A DNA stretch of 64,000 nucleotides from Halorubrum laminariae. GTDB lineage: Archaea > Halobacteriota > Halobacteria > Halobacteriales > Haloferacaceae. Under the pieces are notes generated by a model that saw nothing but the letters and a program-made list of their open reading frames with translations, ran no database searches and was not told the DNA's origin. This document shows, piece after piece, positions 44,960 through 53,299 of this stretch. Position numbers and translations under genes: made by a program. The stretch is taken from contig NZ_JANHDL010000003.1 of NCBI RefSeq assembly GCF_024494655.1, positions 310,001-374,000 of the forward strand. The letters run 5' to 3'. The number at the start of each line of letters is the position of its first letter. Within the stretch, counting starts at the first letter, position 1.

Positions 44960-45349
44960 TTATTCCGCTACGTCGTACCGCCCGAGTTCGACGAGGTTCC
45001 CGTCCGGGTCGCGGACGTACACCGACTCCATGCGTCCGCGCGCGCCGACCTTCTCGACGGGACCGTGAACGATCGCCACTCCGTACTCGCGCAGTTCGCG
45101 TCGGAGTTCGTCGACCGGGTCGTCGACGAGGAGACACAGATCGCCGCTTCCCGCCGTCGGCTCCGTCGCGTGCGGCGTGAACTCCTCGCCAGCCCGGTGG
45201 AAGTTGATCTTCTGTTCGCCGAACGACACCGCTCGCCGCCCGCCGTCGAATGTCTCCGGTGTCCCGCCGAGGACGGTCCCGTAGAAGTAGACCGCTCGGT
45301 CGACATCCGTGACCGTCAACACGAGGTGGTCGAGCCCGCTGGCGTGCAT
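44960..45349 (-). CDS. VOC-family protein (glyoxalase/dioxygenase fold)
   Basis: The 129 residues form a single VOC unit with two beta-alpha-beta-beta-beta modules: LDHLVLTVTDVDRAVYFYGTVLGG at the start with a metal-ligand His (H8), FHRAGEEFTPHA, LCLLVDDPVDELRRELREYGV, and MESVYVRDPDGNLVELGRY with a metal-ligand Glu at the end. Metal-dependent lyase, isomerase or dioxygenase activity is likely; substrate unknown. It is convergent with the DUF35 gene (54 nt between stops). Confidence 0.85.
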   Translation of the reverse strand: MHASGLDHLVLTVTDVDRAVYFYGTVLGGTPETFDGGRRAVSFGEQKINFHRAGEEFTPHATEPTAGSGDLCLLVDDPVDELRRELREYGVAIVHGPVEKVGARGRMESVYVRDPDGNLVELGRYDVAE

Positions 45350-45453
45350 ATCATTCTTTTGGGAGTCATCACCAAAAATCCACCCCTCGGATAGTGTGTT
45401 CAGACCGCCGTCGATACCACAACGCTTTGGTTGCTGTTGTCATACTAGACGGT

Positions 45454-46437
45454 ATGCGCGCCGTTCGCTACCACGAGTACGGAGGCAAGAGCGTACTGAC
45501 CGCAGAGACCGTCGACACGCCGGAGCCCGCCCGCGGCGAGGCGTTGGTCAAGATCGAGGCCGCGAGCGTGAACCCGATCGACACGTACGTTCGCGAGGGG
45601 AACGTGCGCCCGCCGTCCGGGTTACCGCACGTCGGCGGTTCGGATCTCGCGGGAGTCGTCGAGGCCGTCGGTGCGGGCGTGACAGCGGTCGAATCGGGAG
45701 ACCGCGTGTTCGCGACCGGGCTCGGCGTGTTCTCGCCGGGCACGTACGCGGAGTACACCGTGGCACCGGTCGACCAACTCGCGCCGCTGCCGGAGGGCGT
45801 CTCGTTCGAGGAGGGGGCGGCCGCGGCGATGGCGTTCGCGACCGCGTGGCGCGCGCTCGTGACGCGCGGCGACCTCCGTCTCGGTGAGACTGCGGTCGTC
45901 CACGGCGCGTCCGGCGGCGTGGGACACGCCGCGGTACAGATCGCGGCCGCGGCGGGCGCGACCGTCGTCGGCACGGCCCGCGAGGGCGAACCGGCGTCGT
46001 TCGCGCGGTCGATGGGAGCCGACGCGGTCGTCGACTACCGGAGCGACGACCTCGCCGGCGATATCGACGCGGCGCTCGACGGTCGCGGCGTCGACGTGGT
46101 GTTTGAACCCCACGCCGACGCGCATCTCGACGCGAACCTCGACTGCCTCTCGCGCGGCGGACGGGTCGTCGTCATCGGCGAAGAGGGACCGATAACGCTG
46201 GACGGCGGGCTGCCGATGGCGGCGAAACAGGCGGACGCGGATATCCGGTTCATGTCGATCGTGGCCTCGCCAGACGATCAGGCCGCGATTCTCGAACGAG
46301 TCGGCGAGCGGCTCGCCGACGGCACGTTTTCGGTCGAAATCGACTCCGTCTTCGGGCTCGACGCGGTTCCGGAGGCGCTCGCTCGGCTGTCGGCTTCGGG
46401 GACGTTCGGAAAAGTGGTGCTCGATACGACGCGGTGA
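45454..46437 (+). CDS. NADPH:quinone oxidoreductase / zeta-crystallin-like MDR
   Basis: The 327 residues are a zinc-free medium-chain dehydrogenase: MRAVRYHEYGG start, ASVNPIDTYVREG, GSDLAGVVEAVGAGV, the NADPH-binding VVHGASGGVGHAAVQIAAAAGATVVGTA (about 148-176) and a C-terminal GTFGKVVLDTTR. No structural zinc Cys cluster is present. It probably reduces quinones or activated alkenes. ATG 45454 starts the family N-terminus. The gene is convergent with a CoA-transferase gene, 10 nt apart. Confidence 0.9.
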   Translation: MRAVRYHEYGGKSVLTAETVDTPEPARGEALVKIEAASVNPIDTYVREGNVRPPSGLPHVGGSDLAGVVEAVGAGVTAVESGDRVFATGLGVFSPGTYAEYTVAPVDQLAPLPEGVSFEEGAAAAMAFATAWRALVTRGDLRLGETAVVHGASGGVGHAAVQIAAAAGATVVGTAREGEPASFARSMGADAVVDYRSDDLAGDIDAALDGRGVDVVFEPHADAHLDANLDCLSRGGRVVVIGEEGPITLDGGLPMAAKQADADIRFMSIVASPDDQAAILERVGERLADGTFSVEIDSVFGLDAVPEALARLSASGTFGKVVLDTTR

Positions 46438-46447
46438 CCGGTCGCGG

Positions 46448-47704
46448 TCAGGGCTCGGGGATCACGTCGTTTTCGACCAGTTCCGCGATGCGGTCGTCGT
46501 CGTAGCCGACCGCCTGCAGCACGCGAACCGTGTCTTCTCCGAGCAGCGGCGGGGCCTTGTCGAAGCCGGCGTCCGCCTCCGCGTAGTTGAGCGGGTGCTC
46601 GATGACGGGGATCTCGCCGGCTGCAGGGTGATCGATCGAGTCGACGACGCCGCGGGCGTTCACCTGCTCGTTGTCGAGCGCCTCGTCGACATCGAAGACG
46701 GGACCAACGGGGAGGCCCCGCTCTTCGGCCAGTAGCTCGACCCACTCGTCGGTCGTCTTCGTTTCGAGGACAGCCGACAGCTCCGCTTCCAACTCGTCCA
46801 TGTTGTTCACGCGGGCGGAGTTCGTCTCGAACCGGTTGTCCGTCGCGAGTTCCTCGCGACCGATACCGGCACAAAACTCCTCCCAGAGCTTCTGGTTACC
46901 GCAGGCGACGTTTAGGTAGCCGTCGGCCGTCGAGTACATCTGATAGGGGGCGAGGACCGGGTCTTTCGTGCCCATTCGCGATGTCTCCTCGCCGACGAAG
47001 CTTTTGCCCGCCTGTTTCGTCAGCCACGGAAGCGCGGCGTCGAGCATGCCCAGTTCGACGCGCTCGCCCTCCCCGGTGCGCTCGCGGTTGTACAGCGACG
47101 TGACGATGCCGAACGCCGACCACATCGCCGTGATCAGGTCTGTCTGCGGAAGGCCGACCTTCGCCGGCGGTGCGTCGGGGTACCCGGTGACGTTCATCAT
47201 CCCGCTCATCCCTTGGACGAGCAGGTCGTATCCGGGGCGGTCACTCCACGGACCCGTCTCGCCGAACGCCGATATCGAACAGTAGACGAGGTCGTCGTTG
47301 TGCTCTTGAAGCGTCTCGTAGTCGACGCCGAGCCGCGCTGCCGTCCCGGGTCGGAAGTTCTCGACGACGACGTCCGCCTCGGCCACGAGGTCGTACAGCG
47401 CCTGAATGCCCTCGTCTTTCTTCAGGTTCAGTTCGATGCTCTGTTTACCGTAGTTGACCGTCCAGAAGTACGGTGACTCGCCCTCGTCGGCCGCGGCCCG
47501 TCCGGGACCCTCGTAGTCGTCGACGTCGACGAACGGCGGTCCCGAATACCGGCTGTCGTCGCCGACTCCGGGGCGCTCGACTTTGATCACTTCTGCGCCC
47601 TGGTTCGCCAACATCATCGTCGCGAAGCCGCCGGTGACGAACGTCGTCAGGTCGACCACGACGATCTCCTCTAGTAAACGCCGTTGCTTGTCGGTTGAGC
47701 TCAC
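46448..47704 (-). CDS. CaiB/BaiF family CoA-transferase (2)
   Basis: The 418 residues have the family III pattern: EEIVVVDLTTFVTGGFATMMLANQGAEVIKVERPGVGDDSRYSGPPF, NYGKQSIELNLKKDEG, VVVENFRPGTAARLGVDY and GLPVGPVFDVDEAL near the end. The start is a GTG at 47704; no ATG is available near the conserved N-terminus. It transfers CoA to an unknown carboxylate. It is not a close copy of the CoA-transferase at 35-36 kb; the two differ throughout, so they probably serve different acids. The MFS carrier gene lies 76 nt upstream on the same strand. Confidence 0.9.
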   Translation of the reverse strand: MSSTDKQRRLLEEIVVVDLTTFVTGGFATMMLANQGAEVIKVERPGVGDDSRYSGPPFVDVDDYEGPGRAAADEGESPYFWTVNYGKQSIELNLKKDEGIQALYDLVAEADVVVENFRPGTAARLGVDYETLQEHNDDLVYCSISAFGETGPWSDRPGYDLLVQGMSGMMNVTGYPDAPPAKVGLPQTDLITAMWSAFGIVTSLYNRERTGEGERVELGMLDAALPWLTKQAGKSFVGEETSRMGTKDPVLAPYQMYSTADGYLNVACGNQKLWEEFCAGIGREELATDNRFETNSARVNNMDELEAELSAVLETKTTDEWVELLAEERGLPVGPVFDVDEALDNEQVNARGVVDSIDHPAAGEIPVIEHPLNYAEADAGFDKAPPLLGEDTVRVLQAVGYDDDRIAELVENDVIPEP

Positions 47705-47780
47705 GTTCGATACTCCGTAGATGACGTGATAAATGTTGGGAGGACTGCTCGGGAGGCCTTCGAGAGGGCGGTCGCGAGGC

Positions 47781-49043
47781 CTACACTCGCCGCAGCGCGA
47801 CCACGGTGAGCGCCCCGAGTCCGGCGACACCGCCGAGCACGGCGAACAGCACGGCACTGGACGCGTTCGTGAGCACGAACCCGGCGATTGACGCTCCGAG
47901 TGCCCCGACACCGAACATCGCGAGATACGTGAACCCGTAGGAGAGCCCCTGCACTTCGTCGGGCGCTTCCTCCGAGACAACCACTTGGTAGACCGGAGCG
48001 GTCCCGTACACGAAGAAGCCGAGCAGCAGGCAGATTCCGACGAGTGGGACGGTCCCCGCCTCTCGAACTATCGGAAACGCCAGCGCGAGCACGGCGAGCG
48101 CGGTAAAGAATCCGAGGAACGCCGTGAGGCTCGGGACGCGGTCGGTGAGCCGGCCGCCCACGTACTGGCCGCCGATACCGACGGTCAACAGCGCGGTGTA
48201 CACGTACTGGGACGGCTGGACCGTCTGTCCGAGCAGTTCGACGGGGGCGAGCGCCGGCGACTCGGCGAGCACGTCGGGAAGGAACGTCAGCAGTCCGCGG
48301 TAGTACACGCCGTACAACAGGATGGCTCCGAACGCAACGGTGAACGCCACGCCGAACAGCGCGCGCGAGTCCGTGACCATCTGTCGGAGCTCGTCGCCGA
48401 TCGACCCCGCCGTCCCGTCGGGATCGGTTCCGTCCGCGTCCGATCTAGCCGTATCGTTCTCGTCTGCCTCGTCTGCCTCGTCGTCGGCCGCTCCGGTGTC
48501 GAACTCGATCTGCGTCCCTGCCACGCCGACGAGCACCGCGACGACAGAGAGCACGCCGGCCGCGAACCGCCAGTCGACGAACATCAGCATGAGCGCCGTG
48601 AGGAGCGGTCCGAACGCGGTGCCGACGTTACCGCCCGCGCCGTGGTACGCGAACACTGTCCCGCGAGCCTCGGCCGTCCGGCTGATGAGCGAGAGCCCGG
48701 CGGGGTGGTAGATGCTCGCGAAACACCCCCACAGCAGCACAGCGGCCCCGAGCGTGATCGGCCCCCGTGCGAGCGCGACGACGCCGAAGCCGATCCCCAT
48801 GCCGATGACGGCAGCAGATATCAGTCGGCGCGCGTCGAACCGGTCCGAGAGCACACCGCTCACCGGCGCGCCGACGCCGATGACGCCGTATCCGACGCTC
48901 ACAACCGCACCGATGACCGCGGCAGAGACGCCGAACTCCGCCATCCAGAGGCCGACGAAGAGCGGAATCGAGAGTTCGTACGTGTGAAAAAGCCCGTGTG
49001 CGAGGGCGGTGAACTGCACGAGCGCGCGGTCGTTTGTGTTCAT
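47781..49043 (-). CDS. MFS transporter
   Basis: The 420-residue protein has 12 predicted membrane helices in two halves, separated by an acidic cytoplasmic loop at about 190-225 (DDEADEADENDTARSDADG). An MFS motif-A-like sequence GVLSDRFDARRLI follows helix 2, with a second-half counterpart GGRLTDRVPSL. Cargo is unknown; its place before a CoA-transferase gene suggests import of the acid that is activated next. ATG 49043 (MNTNDRALVQFTALAHGLFHTYE) is preferred over one 15 nt upstream. Confidence 0.88.
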   Translation of the reverse strand: MNTNDRALVQFTALAHGLFHTYELSIPLFVGLWMAEFGVSAAVIGAVVSVGYGVIGVGAPVSGVLSDRFDARRLISAAVIGMGIGFGVVALARGPITLGAAVLLWGCFASIYHPAGLSLISRTAEARGTVFAYHGAGGNVGTAFGPLLTALMLMFVDWRFAAGVLSVVAVLVGVAGTQIEFDTGAADDEADEADENDTARSDADGTDPDGTAGSIGDELRQMVTDSRALFGVAFTVAFGAILLYGVYYRGLLTFLPDVLAESPALAPVELLGQTVQPSQYVYTALLTVGIGGQYVGGRLTDRVPSLTAFLGFFTALAVLALAFPIVREAGTVPLVGICLLLGFFVYGTAPVYQVVVSEEAPDEVQGLSYGFTYLAMFGVGALGASIAGFVLTNASSAVLFAVLGGVAGLGALTVVALRRV

Positions 49044-49129
49044 TGATCCAACGACCACCGAGCAAGTAGATAAAAGTCAGGGCACCGTCAAAATGTCAGG
49101 GAAGTACAGTTCCGCGTAATGCAAGGTGG

Positions 49130-50569
49130 ACCTCCGACCTCAAGGAGCGAGCGTAGCGAGCGAGTAGGTCGGAGAGGAAACCGACATGATGCGACACCAA
49201 CCACGCTCGATGGCTGGCCGACTCCCCTACCGAACCGCTACTGATATAAAGACATGGATATACATCTGAAACACGGATGGAGGTACGTCGCACCGTCCCC
49301 GTCAAACTCAACGTGGCCGACGGCGACGCCGACCTCCTCCACGAAACCATCTCCGAGTTCCTGTGGGCCGCCAACTACGTCGTAGACCATGCGTGGCAAG
49401 GCGAGTATAAGACCACGAGCAAAGCCGAGCTCCAACGCGAAACCTACGACGATGTGCGTGCCGAGACGCGTCTCCAAACGAATCTCGTCCAGAACGCTCG
49501 CAACAAGGCCGCCGACGCCGTACAGAGCATCGTCGCTCGGTGGAAGCAAGGCGACTACGCGGGGAAGCCGCACTTCTCCGCGCCGACGCTCGTCTACGAC
49601 AAGCGGTGTGCGACGTTCAATGACGACCACGCGACGCTCTCGACCGTCGAAGGTCGTATCACTGCCGAGTACGTCCTTCCCGACGAGAGCCGCGAAACGC
49701 CCCACTCGGAGTACCTGTTCACCGACGACTACGAAGTGACGGGCGGGGAACTCCACTACCGCGACGGTGAGTTCTACCTTCACGTCCGAACAACGGCGGA
49801 CGTGGAGTTCGAGACTGCCGACGACGGCAACGACGAGCACAACACAGTCCTCGGCGTTGACCTCGGCATCGAAAACGTCGCCGTTACCTCGACAGGTGCG
49901 TTCTGGAACGGGTCAGAGTTGACCCACTGGCACCGCGAGTTCGAGAAACGACGCGGCTCGCTTCAACAGCGTGGAACGCGGGCCGCTCACGAAACCATCC
50001 AGTCGGTTGGACGTACCGAGACGGGTCGCTACGACCACTTCTTACACACCGTCTCGAAAGAACTCGTCGCGGAAGCCGTCGAAAACGGCTGTAGCGTGAT
50101 TGCCTTTGAGAACCTGACAGGGATTCGTGAGCGGATGCCGAACGTCAAGAAGTTCCACGCATGGGCGTTCCGACGTTTGTTCGAGTACGTCGAATACAAA
50201 GCCGAGATGTTCGGTATCTCGGTCGAACAGGTGAGTCCTGCGTACACGAGCCAGCGGTGTTCTAAGTGCGGGACGACGCTCCGAGAGAACCGCCAGACGC
50301 AAGAGCGATTCTGTTGTGTGAAGTGTGGCTACGAAGTGAACGCCGACTACAACGCGGCGAAGAACATCGGTCTGAAGAATCTCCGCGCGGCGCAAACGTC
50401 GTCGGGCGGAGGCGCACCCGTAGGCGTGCGCTTGAATCGCGGGACGTTGAACGTGAACGGCGATTACGAGTCTGCCGCCGACGGCGGCCAGAACGGGAGT
50501 CCACGCGAAAGCCCCACCCTCAACGAAGCGAACGGCGAAGCCGTGAGCGAGTAGGGTGGGGTAGTTTAC
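49130..50569 (+). mobile_element. IS200/IS605-family element of IS1341 type (tnpB only)
   Basis: The left end carries the stem CTCCGACCT (49132-49140) with AGGTCGGAG (49166-49174) enclosing CAAGGAGCGAGCG, then GAGGAAACCGACA. The right end carries GCCCCACCCTCAAC (50511 onward) facing GTAGGGTGGGG (50551-50561), then GTTTAC. No tnpA (Y1 transposase) is present, so mobilisation needs a transposase in trans. The right edge falls on the stop codon of the convergent iclR gene (50566-50568). Exact termini are uncertain by a few nucleotides. Confidence 0.85.
49277..50554 (+). CDS. tnpB: RNA-guided endonuclease TnpB
   Basis: The 425 residues are a complete TnpB: N-terminal helical/WED part ([21 protein letters not shown]), RuvC motif [12 protein letters not shown] with Asp195, motif [15 protein letters not shown] with Glu278, zinc finger Cys328-x2-Cys331 and CVKC (Cys347, Cys350), and motif [13 protein letters not shown] with Asp357. 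All catalytic residues are present. TnpB proteins cut DNA guided by an omega-RNA made from the 3' end of tnpB and the right end of the element. The last 50 residues are low complexity and double as this RNA and stem region. Confidence 0.95.
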   Translation: MEVRRTVPVKLNVADGDADLLHETISEFLWAANYVVDHAWQGEYKTTSKAELQRETYDDVRAETRLQTNLVQNARNKAADAVQSIVARWKQGDYAGKPHFSAPTLVYDKRCATFNDDHATLSTVEGRITAEYVLPDESRETPHSEYLFTDDYEVTGGELHYRDGEFYLHVRTTADVEFETADDGNDEHNTVLGVDLGIENVAVTSTGAFWNGSELTHWHREFEKRRGSLQQRGTRAAHETIQSVGRTETGRYDHFLHTVSKELVAEAVENGCSVIAFENLTGIRERMPNVKKFHAWAFRRLFEYVEYKAEMFGISVEQVSPAYTSQRCSKCGTTLRENRQTQERFCCVKCGYEVNADYNAAKNIGLKNLRAAQTSSGGGAPVGVRLNRGTLNVNGDYESAADGGQNGSPRESPTLNEANGEAVSE

Positions 50570-51327
50570 ACGGAGTGTTCGATGTACAGTTCCAGTTCGT
50601 TCACCGCACCGAGAATCCGCTCCGGAAGCGCCTCGGTGAATCGGTCGTCCGTGATACGACTCGCCGGGCCGGCCACGCTCAGCGCGCCTATTACCTCGCC
50701 GTCGGCCGTGACGGGCGCGCCGACCGCGTGAACACCTGCCGTCGTCTCCTGTCGGTTGAACGCGTAGCCGCGATCGCGCACGTGTTCGAGTTCGTCGAAC
50801 AACTCCTCGCGGGTGACGCTGCCGCCGTGGACGCCGCCGAGTCCACGAGTGTCGATGATCGCTTCGACACGGTCCGTGTCGTAGTCCGCGAGAATCGCCT
50901 TTCCCGCCGCGCTCGTGTGGAGTGGACCGCGTTTACCGACATGTGCGCCGGTCTGAACCGCGCTCTGTCCCACCTCCGTGTAGAGGTACACCCGCTGTCC
51001 GTTCTCCTCGACGAGGAACTGCGCGCGTTCTCCGGTCTCCTCGGCGAGCGCGTCGACCTTCTCCTTGATCATCGGATACGCCGTCACGCGCCGTTGGATC
51101 TGCCCCCCGACCGTGAGAAACTGGAGGCCGAGCGCGTACACGTCGCCGTCGTGGATCACGTATCCGTGTTTCTTGAGCGTCGTGAGGTGTCGATGAACCG
51201 TGCTCGGTGCCAATTCGAGATGTTCGGATAGCTCGGCGATCGTCATCCCGTCAGTTCCACGCAGTGTCTCGACGAGCTGTAACGACGTTTCAGTCGTTTT
51301 GGCGACCGATTTAGGCGCGTTTTCCAT
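50566..51327 (-). CDS. IclR-family transcriptional regulator (2)
   Basis: The 253 residues have an N-terminal winged helix (about 10-70, MTIAELSEHLELAPSTVHRHLTTLKKHGYV) and an IclR effector domain (LHTSAAGKAILADYD, YAFNRQETTAGVHAVGAPV). It shares the overall pattern with IclR (1) but is clearly divergent. The tnpB element ends on its stop codon, which reads TAA either way, so the protein appears intact. Likely targets are the glycerate kinase, LarA-like or MFS/CoA-transferase genes around it. Confidence 0.92.
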   Translation of the reverse strand: MENAPKSVAKTTETSLQLVETLRGTDGMTIAELSEHLELAPSTVHRHLTTLKKHGYVIHDGDVYALGLQFLTVGGQIQRRVTAYPMIKEKVDALAEETGERAQFLVEENGQRVYLYTEVGQSAVQTGAHVGKRGPLHTSAAGKAILADYDTDRVEAIIDTRGLGGVHGGSVTREELFDELEHVRDRGYAFNRQETTAGVHAVGAPVTADGEVIGALSVAGPASRITDDRFTEALPERILGAVNELELYIEHSV

Positions 51328-51773
51328 ACGACTTCTATCGCAAGGTACTACTTAACTTCCCGGTAACTCGGAGAGTACGTAACTTTTCACGGATTTCTGG
51401 AAAATAGAGACACCGATATCACCGCGTGGTTCAGCCTGATTCGAGTATACAGAATAAATGAGGGTGCGACGTGGCTCGTTGAGAGTCGTGATCAGCAACG
51501 TCTCACAAACGCGAAGCGCGGCAGCAGACGCGGTTCTCTCCGGCCAGCAGAACCATGCAGAATTACAGACATATGTGTGTAATTACGTGGTGTTCCTACC
51601 AACGGAAATTCGCTGCCAACGTCACGGATGATTGCCAGATGTACGCAGCCGAGGAACGACCGATAGCTCATTTCGCTATATGGGAGAACGGGCGAATGAT
51701 CCGTACACTCATCGACGAACGGGACGGCCGGCCGTGACCGGCAGGCCTCCCTAGAGTATCGATCGGACTGCGG
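51328..51773. other. 446-bp gap, no supported gene
   Basis: The gap between iclR (2) and the glycerate kinase gene holds the iclR promoter side and a 60-codon plus-strand frame (51555-51737, Cys/Met/Arg-rich, atypical of haloarchaea) that I do not support. AT content is higher than in coding regions near 51360-51450. Confidence 0.4.
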
Positions 51774-53162
51774 TTACTCGGGCACGACGAGCACTCTGAG
51801 GTCGTTGACGTTGGTGCCTGTCACTCCCGAGATCAGGAGCGCGTCGCGTTCGTCGAGGAACGGATACACGTCGTTGCCGGCGAGCGCGGCGGTAGCCGCA
51901 CGCGCGTCCTCGCTCCCCGCGATCGTCTCGGCGGTGACGAGTGCTCCAGCGGCGTCCGTCGCGCCGTCGATACCGTCGGTGTCGACGGCACCGAGCACCA
52001 CATCGTCCGGGAGATCGAGCGCAGCGCTCACGGCGAACTCTTGGTTCGGGCCGCCGGTCCCGTCGCCGTGAACCGTCACCGTCGTCTCGCCGCCGGAGAG
52101 GATGACGGCCGGGGGCTCGATCGGGTTCCCGGTTATTCGTGCCTCCTCCGCGAGCGCGACGTGCGTCTTCGCGGCCTCGCGTGCCTCACCGCGGACCGAC
52201 CGCGACAGGATCATCGTCTCGTATCCGGCGTCGTCGCACGCCGCGGCCGCGGCCGAAAGCGCCGTGAATCCGTCGGCGAGAATGTGGACGGACACGCGGT
52301 CGAATACCGCCGATGGATCGGTAGCCACGTTCTCGTCGGTCGAGTCGTCGTCGTCGACCGATCCGTCGCTCGCAGCTGATTTCGACTCGAGATAGTTGAC
52401 GACGGCGCTCGGCGCGTCGACGTCGTAGTCGCCGAGGACGTCGAGAGCGTCGCTCGCGGTGGTCGGGTTCGGAGATAGCGGTCCGCTGGCGACGACCGCC
52501 GGATCGTCCGAGGTGACGTCGCTGAACACGAGACCGATCGTCGTCGCGGGCGCGAGCGCCGCGGCCAGACCGCCGCCTTTCACGTCCGAGACGGCGCGCC
52601 GGACCGTGTTTATCGCCTCGATCGGCGCGCCGCTCCGGAGCAGCGAGTCGGTGAGTTCCGTGAGCGCGTCCAGACCGATGTCGCCGCTCGGAGCCGTGAG
52701 AAGCGCGCTCCCGCCGCCACTGACCGCGACGAGCGCGAGCGTGTCCGCGTCGCACTCGCGGGCGCGGTCGAGAAGCCGACGCGTACCACTCACGTTCGAC
52801 TCGCTCGGGAGCGGGTGGGTTCCCTCCACCATCTCGACTGCTCCCGCCGGAGCCGGGTCGTCGGTGACGACGACCCCGCTGTCGATGCGGTCACCGAGAC
52901 GGTCGTGGAGCGCGGCCGCGACCCGGCCGGCTGCGTTGCCGCCGCCGAACACGAGGATCTCGTCGTACGCCGAGAGGTCGACGGTCTGGTCGGCAATTTG
53001 CAGCGTTTCGACGTCGATCGTCACGTCCGACGCGATCACCGATCGCGGGTGCGCCGCGTCGATACCGGTTTCGAGCGCGTCGAGCGCGACTCGGCGGGGC
53101 GATCGCTTTCCCCCGCTCCCTGCGGGGTCTCCGTCGTCGGTGTCGTACTCGCGGTCAAACAT
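51774..53162 (-). CDS. Glycerate 2-kinase, MOFRL family (GckA/TtuD type)
   Basis: The 462 residues have the DUF4147 N-terminal domain (DEILVFGGGNAAGRVAAALHDRLG, GTHPLPSESNVSGTRRLLDRA, ALVAVSGGGSALL) and a C-terminal MOFRL domain (ILSGGETTVTVHGDGTGGPNQEFAV, VLGAVDTDGIDGATDAAGALV). It phosphorylates D-glycerate to 2-phosphoglycerate. The same family includes TtuD of bacterial tartrate operons. An acidic insert (about 265-285, SDGSVDDDDSTDEN) is a halophile feature. ATG 53162 starts near the first conserved helix; longer upstream frame is Arg-rich and non-coding in style. It is divergent from the LarA-like gene. Confidence 0.9.
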   Translation of the reverse strand: MFDREYDTDDGDPAGSGGKRSPRRVALDALETGIDAAHPRSVIASDVTIDVETLQIADQTVDLSAYDEILVFGGGNAAGRVAAALHDRLGDRIDSGVVVTDDPAPAGAVEMVEGTHPLPSESNVSGTRRLLDRARECDADTLALVAVSGGGSALLTAPSGDIGLDALTELTDSLLRSGAPIEAINTVRRAVSDVKGGGLAAALAPATTIGLVFSDVTSDDPAVVASGPLSPNPTTASDALDVLGDYDVDAPSAVVNYLESKSAASDGSVDDDDSTDENVATDPSAVFDRVSVHILADGFTALSAAAAACDDAGYETMILSRSVRGEAREAAKTHVALAEEARITGNPIEPPAVILSGGETTVTVHGDGTGGPNQEFAVSAALDLPDDVVLGAVDTDGIDGATDAAGALVTAETIAGSEDARAATAALAGNDVYPFLDERDALLISGVTGTNVNDLRVLVVPE

Positions 53163-53269
53163 ACCGGCCTTTCCGCGGGTCACCCTATAAACGTTGACCC
53201 TCGTACGAGTGTCGCCGTCCGCCGAGCGATTTTCGAGCGACTTCGACCGCATCTCGACGTGTCCCCCAC

Positions 53270-53277
53270 GTTTATAT
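53270..53277 (+). promoter_or_regulatory. TATA box of the LarA-like gene
   Basis: GTTTATAT lies 23-30 nt before ATG 53300; leaderless expression is likely. Confidence 0.5.
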
Positions 53278-53299
53278 CGGGCGCGTCGGAGGCGTAGGC

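Noticed and set aside
51555..51737. 60-codon frame in the gap before the glycerate kinase
   Set aside because: Cys/Met-rich, non-halophilic composition, no motif and no promoter; probably chance.
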